This document shows, piece by piece, positions 21,998 through 29,626 of a stretch of DNA of 64,000 nt (the first letter of the stretch is position 1; each line of letters opens with the position of its first letter). Source of the stretch: Thermoanaerobaculia bacterium (GTDB lineage: Bacteria > Acidobacteriota > Thermoanaerobaculia > Multivoradales > JAIOJS01); contig JAUIDB010000012.1 in NCBI GenBank assembly GCA_030429235.1, positions 62,001-126,000 of the forward strand. The letters are read 5' to 3'. The translations under genes were made by a program, and so were the position numbers. The notes beneath the pieces are model-generated. The model saw only the letters and a program-made list of their open reading frames with translations. It was not told where the DNA came from and made no database searches.

Positions 21998-24265
21998 TCA
22001 GACCGGCAGCTGGCGCACGACCGCCGCCACCTCGGCCACCGAACCGAGCCGGTTGGATCGGTCCTTGACCAACAGAGACCGCACGACCTCCTGCCACTCG
22101 TCCGGTAGATCAGGACGGAGATCGCTGATCGGTGGTGCTTCCTCCCGGAGCTGCTTCACGGCGATCAGGCTCGGGGTCTTGCCCCGAAAAGGCTCCCGCC
22201 CGGCCAGCATGTAGTGCATGAGGATTCCAAGCGAGTAGAGATCGGTCCGGCCGTCGAGCGGATCTCCCTGAATCTGTTCCGGTGACATGTACTTCGGTGA
22301 CCCGAGGACCTCACCGGCGGTGGTGAGATCGACGTCGATCCCCTCCATCCGTGCGATCCCGAAGTCGAGGACCTTGACGCGACGATCGGTCAAGAAGACG
22401 TTCGACGGCTTGAGATCCCGGTGGACGACCTTGAGCTCGTGGGCCACCTCGAGGCCAGACAGAATCTCCCGCGTGATGGTACGCACACGATTCAGAGGTA
22501 GCTGCCCCTCGCGTTTGACCAGCTTGTCGAGGGTCTCCCCTTCCAGGTACTCCATCGTGATGTAGATGCCACCGTCGAATCGGCCCATATCGAAGACCCG
22601 CACCACATTCGGATGCGTGATGCGGCGACAGATCTGTACCTCCCGTAGCAGCCGGTCGTACTCGGCCGAGTTGTCGTCTCCGTCCTTGGAGAGCACCGTC
22701 TTGATCGCGACGGCCTCGTCGAGTTCGAGGTCCTTGGCCCGGTAGACTCGGCCCATACCCCCGCGCCCGACCTCGGCCTCCAGCAGGTAGCGCGCCGACA
22801 GGATGGCTCCGGGCTCGATCACCTGGCTCAGAGGGGCGGCACCGAGCCCGGCCCTGAACCCGAGGCTCCCCGACGAGGGGGTACTCTCCAACGACTGCTT
22901 GGCCGTCGGTCCCGACAGGGGCTCTAGCGCCTGAAGCCGCTCCATGACGTCTCGGTGGTCCTTGCGAACGGCCGCTAGGCGCTCGAGCTTCTTCCGCGCC
23001 TCGGACGGACGCCCGGTGGCCTCCAGAGCTCGCCCCTCCCAGTAGAGACGATCCAATCCCTGAGTCCCCTCCCCCGGCTTGATCTTCGATTTCTCGAGCC
23101 GGTGCAGGACTCCTTCGGCCAGTCCCTCGTCGATCAGCAGTGGCGCCAAGAGCAGAGTGGCCTCGTCGTACTCGAGTTGATCCTCGGGTACCTGCTGCAG
23201 TGCGCTCGAGGCGGCGGCAGGGTCCTCCGCCTCCAGGAAGTGGCGCCCAGCTTCCAGAAACGCTCCCCAGCGTAGGAAACAGGCCGCGGCCTGCTTGTGG
23301 TCCGGAATCCGTTCGTAGGCTCGCGCGGCCAGGTCGTAGCGGGAAACGGCCGAGAAGCATCGCGCCGCGTCGCGCCACGACTCGGCCCGGAAGTAGAGGT
23401 CTGCCGCCCTCTCCACCTCGTGCCCCTGCTCCCACATCTCGGCCGCCGGCTGGAAGCTCCCGATCTCCTCGTAGGCCTCGGCGGCATCGGCAAACTGACC
23501 CGCCTCGCGAAACGCCTCGGCCGCTTCTTCCCACCGGTGACCGAGCCGAAAGATCTTCGCCTTCTCCGCCGGCGAGATATCGCAGGTCTCGTCGAGGATA
23601 GCCAGGGCCCGGTCCGGCGCTGCGCCATCGATAAAGGCCCGCGCGGCGCGGTCGGTTTGGCCAGCCCTCAGAAGCAGCTCTCCCGCCCGGATCCGCTCGC
23701 CCCAGAGCAAGAGGATCTCGGCCGCCGCCTCTGGCTGGCGGAGCTTCTCGAGGAATCCAGCCCGACGAAGATCGGTCTTCTTGTACTGCTCCTTGATGTC
23801 GGGTGCGCCGGATTGCCGGTAGCGCTGTTCGAGTCGCTTCGACTCTCGGTCGAGCGCCGCCAGCGCCTCGGGCAGCTCACCGGCCTTCTCGAAGCACGCA
23901 GCGGCTTCCGCCGTCTTCCCCGCCTTCTCGAAGTATCGAGCCGCCCGCTGGGGCGACCCCATGGCCAGGCTGGAGCGCGCCGCCCGGTCCCAGGCCCGGG
24001 CCTTCTCGAACAGCGGCAGCGCCTCGCGATGGGAGCCCTGCTCTGCCATCAGCTCGCCGGCCTCGAGGAAGTTGCGCCCCTGCTCGTAGTACTCGACCGC
24101 GGCTTCCCAATCCCCCAGTTCCCGACTCATCCGCGCCGCCTGGTCGAACCGACCCGCCTTGGCGTACATCTCGGCGGCTCGTCGATAGTCGCCCTTCTGG
24201 TAGTAGAGATCGCCGGCCTTGACCGGGTCACCTAGCAGACGAGCAAAGAGGGGGGATGAGGACAT
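21998..24265 (-). CDS. Serine/threonine protein kinase with N-terminal TPR-like repeats and C-terminal kinase domain
   Basis: A 755-residue cytoplasmic protein with no membrane helix. Residues about 15-470 are short helical repeats of about 20 residues (DYRRAAEMYAKAGRFDQAAR, WEAAVEYYEQGRNFLEAGEL), arranged as in TPR or IFT/coatomer solenoids. The kinase occupies about 490-755, with GRGGMGRVYRAKD near 499, the VAIK lysine, the HRDLKPSNV catalytic loop near 614, DFGIAR and the YMSPEQIQG activation segment. Most bacterial Hanks kinases have the kinase first and the sensor after it; here the order is reversed. ATG is preceded by GGAGAAG. Transcription is the same direction as GGDEF upstream and typA downstream. 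Confidence 0.9.
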   Translation of the reverse strand: MSSSPLFARLLGDPVKAGDLYYQKGDYRRAAEMYAKAGRFDQAARMSRELGDWEAAVEYYEQGRNFLEAGELMAEQGSHREALPLFEKARAWDRAARSSLAMGSPQRAARYFEKAGKTAEAAACFEKAGELPEALAALDRESKRLEQRYRQSGAPDIKEQYKKTDLRRAGFLEKLRQPEAAAEILLLWGERIRAGELLLRAGQTDRAARAFIDGAAPDRALAILDETCDISPAEKAKIFRLGHRWEEAAEAFREAGQFADAAEAYEEIGSFQPAAEMWEQGHEVERAADLYFRAESWRDAARCFSAVSRYDLAARAYERIPDHKQAAACFLRWGAFLEAGRHFLEAEDPAAASSALQQVPEDQLEYDEATLLLAPLLIDEGLAEGVLHRLEKSKIKPGEGTQGLDRLYWEGRALEATGRPSEARKKLERLAAVRKDHRDVMERLQALEPLSGPTAKQSLESTPSSGSLGFRAGLGAAPLSQVIEPGAILSARYLLEAEVGRGGMGRVYRAKDLELDEAVAIKTVLSKDGDDNSAEYDRLLREVQICRRITHPNVVRVFDMGRFDGGIYITMEYLEGETLDKLVKREGQLPLNRVRTITREILSGLEVAHELKVVHRDLKPSNVFLTDRRVKVLDFGIARMEGIDVDLTTAGEVLGSPKYMSPEQIQGDPLDGRTDLYSLGILMHYMLAGREPFRGKTPSLIAVKQLREEAPPISDLRPDLPDEWQEVVRSLLVKDRSNRLGSVAEVAAVVRQLPV

Positions 24266-24310
24266 ACTTCTCCGGATTCTCGGGCGCGAACAGGGTGGAT
24301 CTTAGCAGCG

Positions 24311-24368
24311 TCGAGGGGACTCGAACCACCGGCCGACGGCCGCGCTCGGATGGTTCGCGACCCCTCGA
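24311..24368 (-). other. Long three-tier hairpin between the GGDEF and kinase genes
   Basis: In the 143-base gap, TCGAGGGG pairs with CCCCTCGA (8 bp), a 3x3 internal loop follows, then CGAACCA pairs with TGGTTCG (7 bp), and inside that GGCCG-T-CGGCC can fold. The element spans 58 bases. No U-tract follows on the minus strand, so a plain intrinsic terminator is not supported. It may be an attenuator, a processed 3' end or a protein-binding RNA. A resemblance to a tRNA T-arm (GGTTCGAGTCC) is probably coincidental. Confidence 0.5.
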
Positions 24369-24408
24369 ACATCGAAAGCCAACGGCCTCGACCCGACCTG
24401 CCCGAGAC

Positions 24409-25869
24409 TCAGCCCGAGGACGGGCTCGAATCGGGCGATTTCGGGACCACCCGCGCGCGTCCCGAGTTTTTGGCTTCATAGAGCCTGAGATCCGCCAGCG
24501 CCAGCAGCGAGTCGGTCGTCGGGGTCGTCAGTTCGTCGAGCGAGGCGACCCCAAACGATGCGGACACCGGGATGCTCAGTCCATCGTCGATCGTGACCTC
24601 TTCTGCTGCCAACGCCTCCAACAGCCGGTTGGCGGCGTGCACCGCCTGCCCCAGGGCGACGCTGGGCAGAATCAGGACGAACTCTTCGCCACCGAAACGT
24701 CCGACGATATCGGCCGAGCGAGCGTGCAGCCGGAACAGATCCGCCACCACTTCGAGCACCCGATCTCCAGCCAGGTGGCCGTGGGTGTCGTTGATGTTCT
24801 TGAATCGGTCGAGATCACACAACATCAGGCTGAGGGGCTGTTCGTACCGAGCCGCGCGCTCGAGTTCCTGCACCAGCCGCTGGTGAACGGTTCGCCGATT
24901 CAACAGCCGGGTCAGACCGTCGCGGGTCGACAGCTCTCGCAGCCGCTGCGCCAAGCGCGCATTGTCGAGCACCAAGGCCAGATGCCCCCTTAGGGCTTCC
25001 AACAAACGCCGTTCTCGACCGTCGTCGCGCAGGGAGGCTTTGGGAACGAGAAAGAGATGGGCGCGACCACCCCGCAGGCTGAACTCCAGGCTCTCGGTCG
25101 GGCCGAGAGCCGCCCCGGCCTCGGGCCGCCCCATGCCCGAACGGACGACCTCGCGTTCGGCCAGTTTGCGGCGTACACCGTCATGTCGACTCGGCAGCTG
25201 CTCGATGAACGCCAGCAGCCGGGGATCGTCACCGGCCAGGTCGGTCCTCAGGTAGAGCGAGCTGCGACCGATCTCGTCCACCAGGAGCCCGAGGAGCCAG
25301 CAATCGGCCAGTTCGGCGACGGTCGACAGTACGGCGCGACTCGCTTCGGCCAGATCCTCCGACTCCATTCCTTTCTCGAGCACGCGGTTGATCAGTACCG
25401 CCTCCAGCAAGCGAGCGTCGAGATGACGGCCGACCCGAGCCAACACGTCCAGCGGGGTCCTCGGTGGGTCCGCCGGCCGTCGCTGGGGGTCGCGCGGCTG
25501 CACCTCCAGTAGGCTCCGCACGGCGTCTACCAGTTCTTCCTGCACCGCGCTCTTCAGGAGATAGGCATCGGCTCCGGTCTCGAGGCCCCAGAACCGGGAC
25601 GAGGCATCGGAATGCGAGGTCATCATCAGGACCGGGATCCCTTCGGAAACCCGATCGCTCTTGAGCAACCGCGACAGTTGGAAGCCATCCATGACCGGCA
25701 TCTCGAGGTCGGTCACCACCAGATCCGGCTGCTCGCTCAAGGCGGTTACCGCTCCCTCAGCCCCGTCGGCCGCCGTCAAGACAGACCACCCCTCGGCCGC
25801 GAGGAGCCGGCCGATCAGCCGCCGACTGAGGTCACTGTCGTCGACGACGAGGATCTTCTTTGCGCACAT
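24409..25869 (-). CDS. Response regulator diguanylate cyclase (REC - linker/GAF-like - GGDEF)
   Basis: A 486-residue two-component output protein predicted to make c-di-GMP. REC occupies 1-125 (KKILVVDDSDLSRRLIGRLL; phospho-acceptor Asp in VVTDLEMPVMDG; Lys in YLLKSA). The middle, about 150-310, is a helical and GAF-like segment. GGDEF starts near 325 (DGLTRLLNRRTVHQRLV) with active site GGEEF. An inhibitory I-site RSAD sits exactly five residues before it, so product feedback is expected. A 35-base gap separates it from the divergent nucleotidyltransferase gene. The PilZ-AMIN protein in this window is a possible c-di-GMP target, but that link is inference. Confidence 0.93.
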   Translation of the reverse strand: MCAKKILVVDDSDLSRRLIGRLLAAEGWSVLTAADGAEGAVTALSEQPDLVVTDLEMPVMDGFQLSRLLKSDRVSEGIPVLMMTSHSDASSRFWGLETGADAYLLKSAVQEELVDAVRSLLEVQPRDPQRRPADPPRTPLDVLARVGRHLDARLLEAVLINRVLEKGMESEDLAEASRAVLSTVAELADCWLLGLLVDEIGRSSLYLRTDLAGDDPRLLAFIEQLPSRHDGVRRKLAEREVVRSGMGRPEAGAALGPTESLEFSLRGGRAHLFLVPKASLRDDGRERRLLEALRGHLALVLDNARLAQRLRELSTRDGLTRLLNRRTVHQRLVQELERAARYEQPLSLMLCDLDRFKNINDTHGHLAGDRVLEVVADLFRLHARSADIVGRFGGEEFVLILPSVALGQAVHAANRLLEALAAEEVTIDDGLSIPVSASFGVASLDELTTPTTDSLLALADLRLYEAKNSGRARVVPKSPDSSPSSG

Positions 25870-25904
25870 AGTGGATTCCAGAACGTCAGCGATAGAGTAG
25901 CAAA

Positions 25905-26507
25905 GTGTCGAGTTTGACGTCTGGCTACACCGCGATCGTCCCCGCCGCCGGCGCGTCGCAACGGATGGGACGGCCCAAACTCCTCCTACCGTTTCGTCAA
26001 CAGCCGCTCATCGCGGCGACGCTCACCGCCCTGACCACGGGTGGCTGTGACCGCGTGGTGGTCGTAGGTCGACCGGGAGCGAGCGAACTCGAGGCCGTCG
26101 TCCGCTCCTGCCGCGCCACCTGGACGGAGAACCCCGAGCCCGAACGCGGCATGCTCTCGACCATCCTCTGCGGCGTTGCGCGAGCGGCTCGCCAACCCGA
26201 CCTGGCCGCGCTCTTGATCTGCCCTGCCGACCTGCCCCGCCTCCGCGGCGAGACGGTGGCTCGGTTGATCCGAGCGCACCGGGCTGGCCAGGGACCCCTC
26301 CTGGTTCCCCGCTGCCAGCGGCGGCGGGGACATCCGTTACTGATCGACCCAACCTTGCTCGACCGTCTCCAGGACCTCGATCCGAAGATCGGTCTCCGCC
26401 AGCTCACGCGAGCACCCGATCTGGTCCTCCAGACCGTCGAGGTGGACGACGACGGCTGCCTGCGCGATGTCGACACCCCGGCCGACTACGAGTCGCTGGG
26501 CGACTGA
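25905..26507 (+). CDS. MobA/MocA-like nucleotidyltransferase (NTP transferase fold)
   Basis: A 200-residue protein starting at GTG (MSSLTSGYTAIVPAAGASQR). The nucleotide-binding signature AAGASQRMGRPKLLLPF and the metal-binding block LLICPADLPRL belong to the MobA-like NTP_transf_3 family, which includes molybdenum cofactor cytidylyltransferase MocA. RRGHPLLIDPTLLDRL and DVDTPADYESL close the fold as in MocA. No molybdenum-enzyme or CoxG-type genes are nearby, so the substrate is uncertain. It is transcribed alone, divergent from the GGDEF gene and convergent with ald. Confidence 0.8.
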   Translation: MSSLTSGYTAIVPAAGASQRMGRPKLLLPFRQQPLIAATLTALTTGGCDRVVVVGRPGASELEAVVRSCRATWTENPEPERGMLSTILCGVARAARQPDLAALLICPADLPRLRGETVARLIRAHRAGQGPLLVPRCQRRRGHPLLIDPTLLDRLQDLDPKIGLRQLTRAPDLVLQTVEVDDDGCLRDVDTPADYESLGD

Positions 26508-26546
26508 CCGACCGCTCCGGGCCGGGCTCGCCTCCTTGACCTCGGG

Positions 26547-27659
26547 CTAGAGCAGTTCGCTCAGGGGCGTGAAGGCACGGTCCTGGGACTCGGCCACCGG
26601 CGCACAGGTGATCTGGCCACGATAGGTGTTGAAGCCATTCGCCAGATGGTGGTCGCGGCGAGCCGCTTCCTCGGCCCCCAGGTTGGCCAGTGCCAAACAG
26701 TGCTTTAGGGTCGCATTGTTCAGGGCGAAGGTCGAGGTACGAGGCACCGCTCCCGGCATATTGGCTACGCAGTAGTGAACGACGCCGTCGACCTCGAACA
26801 CGGGGTCGGAGTGGGTCGTCGCTCGGGTCGTCTCGAAGCACCCTCCCTGGTCGACGGCCACGTCGACCGCGACTGCCCCCTTCTTCATCACCCCGATCAG
26901 TTCGCGAGTGACCAGCTTCGGAGCCGAGCGGCCCGGGATCAGCACCGCACCCACCAGGACGTCGGCGCGGGTCAACGCCTCCCGAAGATTGAAGGGATTC
27001 GAGGCTACGGTGGTGATGGCACCGTGGAACAGGTCGTCGATAAACCGCATGCGGTCCGCACTCATCTCGAGGATGGTGACACGGGCCCCCATGCCGAGTG
27101 CTACCTTCGCCGCATTCAAGCCGACGATGCCGCCGCCGATGATCACGACGTCACCGGGCGGGACCCCGGGGACTCCACACAACAACGTGCCGCGGCCACC
27201 TTCGAAACGCTGGAGGTAGTAGGCCCCCACCAAGGCGGCCATTCGACCGGCGACCTCGGACATCGGCGTCAGCAGCGGTAGGCCACCGCGGTCATCGGTG
27301 ATGGTCTCGTAGGCAATTCCCGTAACCTCTCGCTCCAGCAGAGCGGTGGTGAGTTCGGGCAGCGGCGCGAGGTGCAGGTAGGTGTAGAGGATCTGGCCCT
27401 TCCTCATCCGCTCGTACTCGGAGGGCATCGGCTCCTTCACCTTGACGATCATCTCCGACGATCCCCAGACCGCGTCTGCGGTGTCGAGAATCGTGGCCCC
27501 GGCCGCGACGTACTCGGAGTCGTCGATGCCACTTCCTTCTCCGGCCCCCACTTCCACGAAGACCTCGTGGCCCTGCTGCGTCAGGGCATGGGCCGTCGCC
27601 GGGATCATGCCGACACGGTACTCGTGGTTCTTGACCTCTCGGGGGACTCCGACCTTCAT
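26547..27659 (-). CDS. ald: Alanine dehydrogenase
   Basis: A 370-residue NAD-dependent enzyme that interconverts L-alanine with pyruvate and ammonia. [20 protein letters not shown] is the classic N-terminus. The Rossmann motif [20 protein letters not shown] lies near residue 175, and [20 protein letters not shown] is the conserved active-site region. Length is standard. ATG overlaps the stop codon of the bactofilin gene as ATGA, so the two are probably translationally coupled. In this peptide-using context it could supply pyruvate and ammonia from alanine. Confidence 0.96.
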   Translation of the reverse strand: MKVGVPREVKNHEYRVGMIPATAHALTQQGHEVFVEVGAGEGSGIDDSEYVAAGATILDTADAVWGSSEMIVKVKEPMPSEYERMRKGQILYTYLHLAPLPELTTALLEREVTGIAYETITDDRGGLPLLTPMSEVAGRMAALVGAYYLQRFEGGRGTLLCGVPGVPPGDVVIIGGGIVGLNAAKVALGMGARVTILEMSADRMRFIDDLFHGAITTVASNPFNLREALTRADVLVGAVLIPGRSAPKLVTRELIGVMKKGAVAVDVAVDQGGCFETTRATTHSDPVFEVDGVVHYCVANMPGAVPRTSTFALNNATLKHCLALANLGAEEAARRDHHLANGFNTYRGQITCAPVAESQDRAFTPLSELL

Positions 27660-28105
27660 GACTGGCCCCCGGTCATCTCCACCTTGCCCTTGAAGAACGC
27701 CCCTTCGGCCAGCACGACCCGGGCGGCCTTGACGTCACCCTCGAGGCGGCCCGACGGCATGATCTCGACCTTGCTGGCGCCCTGGACGTTTCCCACCACA
27801 CGGCCGGAAATGACCACGTTGTCGGCCCGCAGATCGCCCTTGACGATTCCGCCTGCGGCCACGGCCACCGAGTTGTCGACCTCGACGGTACCGACGATCT
27901 CGCCTTCGACCTGAAGGTCACTGGTACCGGTGACCTTCCCCTCGACTCGGCAGCCGGCCGCGATCGTGGTCTGGCTGACGCTCCGATTTCCCGACGCCAC
28001 TGGGGCGGTAGGAGGAGCGGCCGGGCGCCGGGGGGCTGGCGCGTTGGGAGTGGGCGCGGGCGTAGGGTGGGTGGCGGGAGGGTCGTCGCGGCGAAAGATG
28101 GACAT
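27656..28105 (-). CDS. Bactofilin (polymer-forming cytoskeletal protein)
   Basis: A 149-residue bactofilin. The Pro/Ala-rich N-terminal tail (about 1-40) precedes a beta-helix core: [60 protein letters not shown] and [20 protein letters not shown]. Bactofilins assemble without nucleotide into filaments that localise wall-synthesis or motility proteins. The stop overlaps the start of ald by ATGA. The upstream neighbour is tRNA-Gly on the same strand. Confidence 0.95.
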   Translation of the reverse strand: MSIFRRDDPPATHPTPAPTPNAPAPRRPAAPPTAPVASGNRSVSQTTIAAGCRVEGKVTGTSDLQVEGEIVGTVEVDNSVAVAAGGIVKGDLRADNVVISGRVVGNVQGASKVEIMPSGRLEGDVKAARVVLAEGAFFKGKVEMTGGQS

Positions 28106-28169
28106 TCAACGGGCTCCGTCGGAGGTGGGTCGATGGGGTCGTACTGACTCGGCTCGAGAGAGGGGAAAC

Positions 28170-28245
28170 TGGAGCGGGCAACGGGACTCGAACCCGCGAC
28201 ATCAAGCTTGGGAAGCTTGCACTCTACCAACTGAGTTATGCCCGC
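28170..28245 (-). tRNA. tRNA-Gly (anticodon CCC), CCA encoded
   Basis: On the minus strand GCGGGCA pairs with TGCCCGC as the acceptor stem, followed by discriminator T and an encoded CCA. The D-arm contains AGTTGGTAGAGT. The anticodon stem CAAGC/GCTTG encloses TTCCCAA, giving anticodon CCC for GGG codons. The T-arm is CGGGTTCGAGTCCCG. All arms pair, so it should be functional. It lies 64 bases upstream of the bactofilin gene. Confidence 0.97.
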
Positions 28246-28392
28246 TCGTGTCTCAGCTCGGTGAATCTAGCCGAACACCCGGGGAGGGTCAAGCGTACGA
28301 CCCGGCGGTGGAGCCCGCCCGGTGGAGGCTCCGCGAAGCTGCCTGAGCGGCCTCATTGCACGATGGGAACGCCGCGGTATACTGGCCTCGTC

Positions 28393-28680
28393 ATGACGGA
28401 CGAACGTTCCGATTCCGAGACCCCGACGGCTCCCTCGTCGCTCTATTTTTTCCCCGAGGCCGAGGTCACCGAGGCCGAGGTCCGGTCGATTCTCGATCAG
28501 GGTCCGAGCGAACGGCGCAACTGGGTGATCTCCAACCTCCTGCGCTACGCCCAGTGGGGTGACATCTGGTCCTATGTGAGCCGTGACGAGGTGCGAGAGG
28601 TGTTCGCCGAGCTCGATCTGCCACCGAACCTCAGATCCGCCTGGGCTCGACTGCTCAAGATCGAGACACCGGTCGGCTGA
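28393..28680 (+). CDS. Small conserved-looking hypothetical protein (95 aa)
   Basis: I start it at ATG giving MTDERSDSETPTAPSSLYFF; the ORF track adds 44 codons that run back toward the tRNA. The protein is acidic at the N-terminus and then compactly helical: EVTEAEVRSILDQGPSERRN, WVISNLLRYAQWGDIWSYVS, RDEVREVFAELDLPPNLRSA. There is no signal peptide, Cys or metal motif. I do not recognise a named family. The Trp-rich centre and regular helical pattern argue for a real, folded protein. It is flanked by tRNA-Gly and the convergent pseudo-HtrA gene. Confidence 0.65.
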   Translation: MTDERSDSETPTAPSSLYFFPEAEVTEAEVRSILDQGPSERRNWVISNLLRYAQWGDIWSYVSRDEVREVFAELDLPPNLRSAWARLLKIETPVG

Positions 28681-28711
28681 ATCGGCCGACCGCGCCAACT
28701 CGACTCGGTGA

Positions 28712-29626
28712 TCAGGGCTGGTCGGCCGCCTCCAACTGCGCCTCGCGGTCGCGCCGCTCCGCCAGTTCGATCGCCTGCTCCCGAGCCAGACCTACCAGGC
28801 TGGCTACACGCTTTCCCGGCAGGATAAAGCTGTGCAACGCGCTGAAGGGCGAGCCCTGGCCGAAGAAACCACTCATCGGCCCCATGCCGAAGCCGCTGGC
28901 CGAATCCTCACCGGCGCGCGAGTAGATGGTGGTCAAGGCGCCGACCGGCCGGCCTTGCAGGTCGAAGACGGGAAGCCCGAAACCACCCAACTCGCCATCT
29001 ACCATCCAGGCTGCTCGCGGCTTGCGCAGCATCCCGGACACGCGCGCCGAAGCCAGGTGGGAGGCATCATCGAAGCTTCGACCGAGGCGCTGGACCTGCA
29101 GTACCTTCTCCCCTACCGCCAGATCTGCCGCCGCCGCAAAGTCGACGAAGGGTAGCGACTCCTCGGGGACGGCCTCCAATTGGATGAAGGCCAAGTCGAG
29201 GGCCGAGTCCGTCGCCGCCAGAAAAGCCGGCAGTTCCTCGCTACCGATCTGGACGGTGAACGCTGTCGGCGTGATCTCCATCTTGAAGCCGTTCGACTGC
29301 CCCATGTCGGCCAGCATCTCGTTGAGCCGGCTCGAGGAGATGCTCGCATTCCACAGCATGATCAGACCCTCGGGATGCACGATCGCCCCCGTGAGGTCCA
29401 TGCGGGACTCCTCCTCCTGACCCTGGCCCGCCATGCTCATCTTGGCCGCCACGACGGTCTCGACGCGCACGATCGCTTCCTCGTGCTGAGCCAGGGCCCG
29501 ACGCCAGGCCTCCGCCTCGTCCATCCCCCAGGCCGGCAGCGCGATGGCCAGCAGCAGACATCCCACCAACCCATCGACCGATCGCTTATATGACGCAGCT
29601 CGGCCGAGACACTCAATCCGACGCAT
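28712..29626 (-). CDS. Secreted HtrA/trypsin-fold protein lacking catalytic His and Ser (pseudoprotease)
   Basis: A 304-residue exported protein starting at MRRIECLGRAASYKRSVDGL, with signal peptide VGCLLLAIALPAWG. The ORF-track start lies 42 codons upstream inside the HtrA gene. Its layout follows an HtrA protease domain. GAIVHPEGLIMLWNAS sits where HtrA has GVIL..G.VLTNYHV, so the His is lost. ALDLAFIQL keeps the Asp (about residue 144). GGFGLPVFDLQGRPVG sits where HtrA has GNSGGPLV, so the Ser is lost. No PDZ domain follows. It overlaps the 3' end of the active HtrA gene by 14 bases, which suggests co-expression and possibly a partner or inhibitor role. Confidence 0.7.
   Translation of the reverse strand: MRRIECLGRAASYKRSVDGLVGCLLLAIALPAWGMDEAEAWRRALAQHEEAIVRVETVVAAKMSMAGQGQEEESRMDLTGAIVHPEGLIMLWNASISSSRLNEMLADMGQSNGFKMEITPTAFTVQIGSEELPAFLAATDSALDLAFIQLEAVPEESLPFVDFAAAADLAVGEKVLQVQRLGRSFDDASHLASARVSGMLRKPRAAWMVDGELGGFGLPVFDLQGRPVGALTTIYSRAGEDSASGFGMGPMSGFFGQGSPFSALHSFILPGKRVASLVGLAREQAIELAERRDREAQLEAADQP

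Noticed and set aside
24311-24368. Possible tRNA or tRNA remnant on the minus strand (GGTTCGAGTCCC next to an 8-bp closing stem).
   Set aside because: Total length is 58 bases, no D-arm or anticodon arm can be drawn, and the T-loop bases are part of a different, better stem. Kept only as a hairpin.
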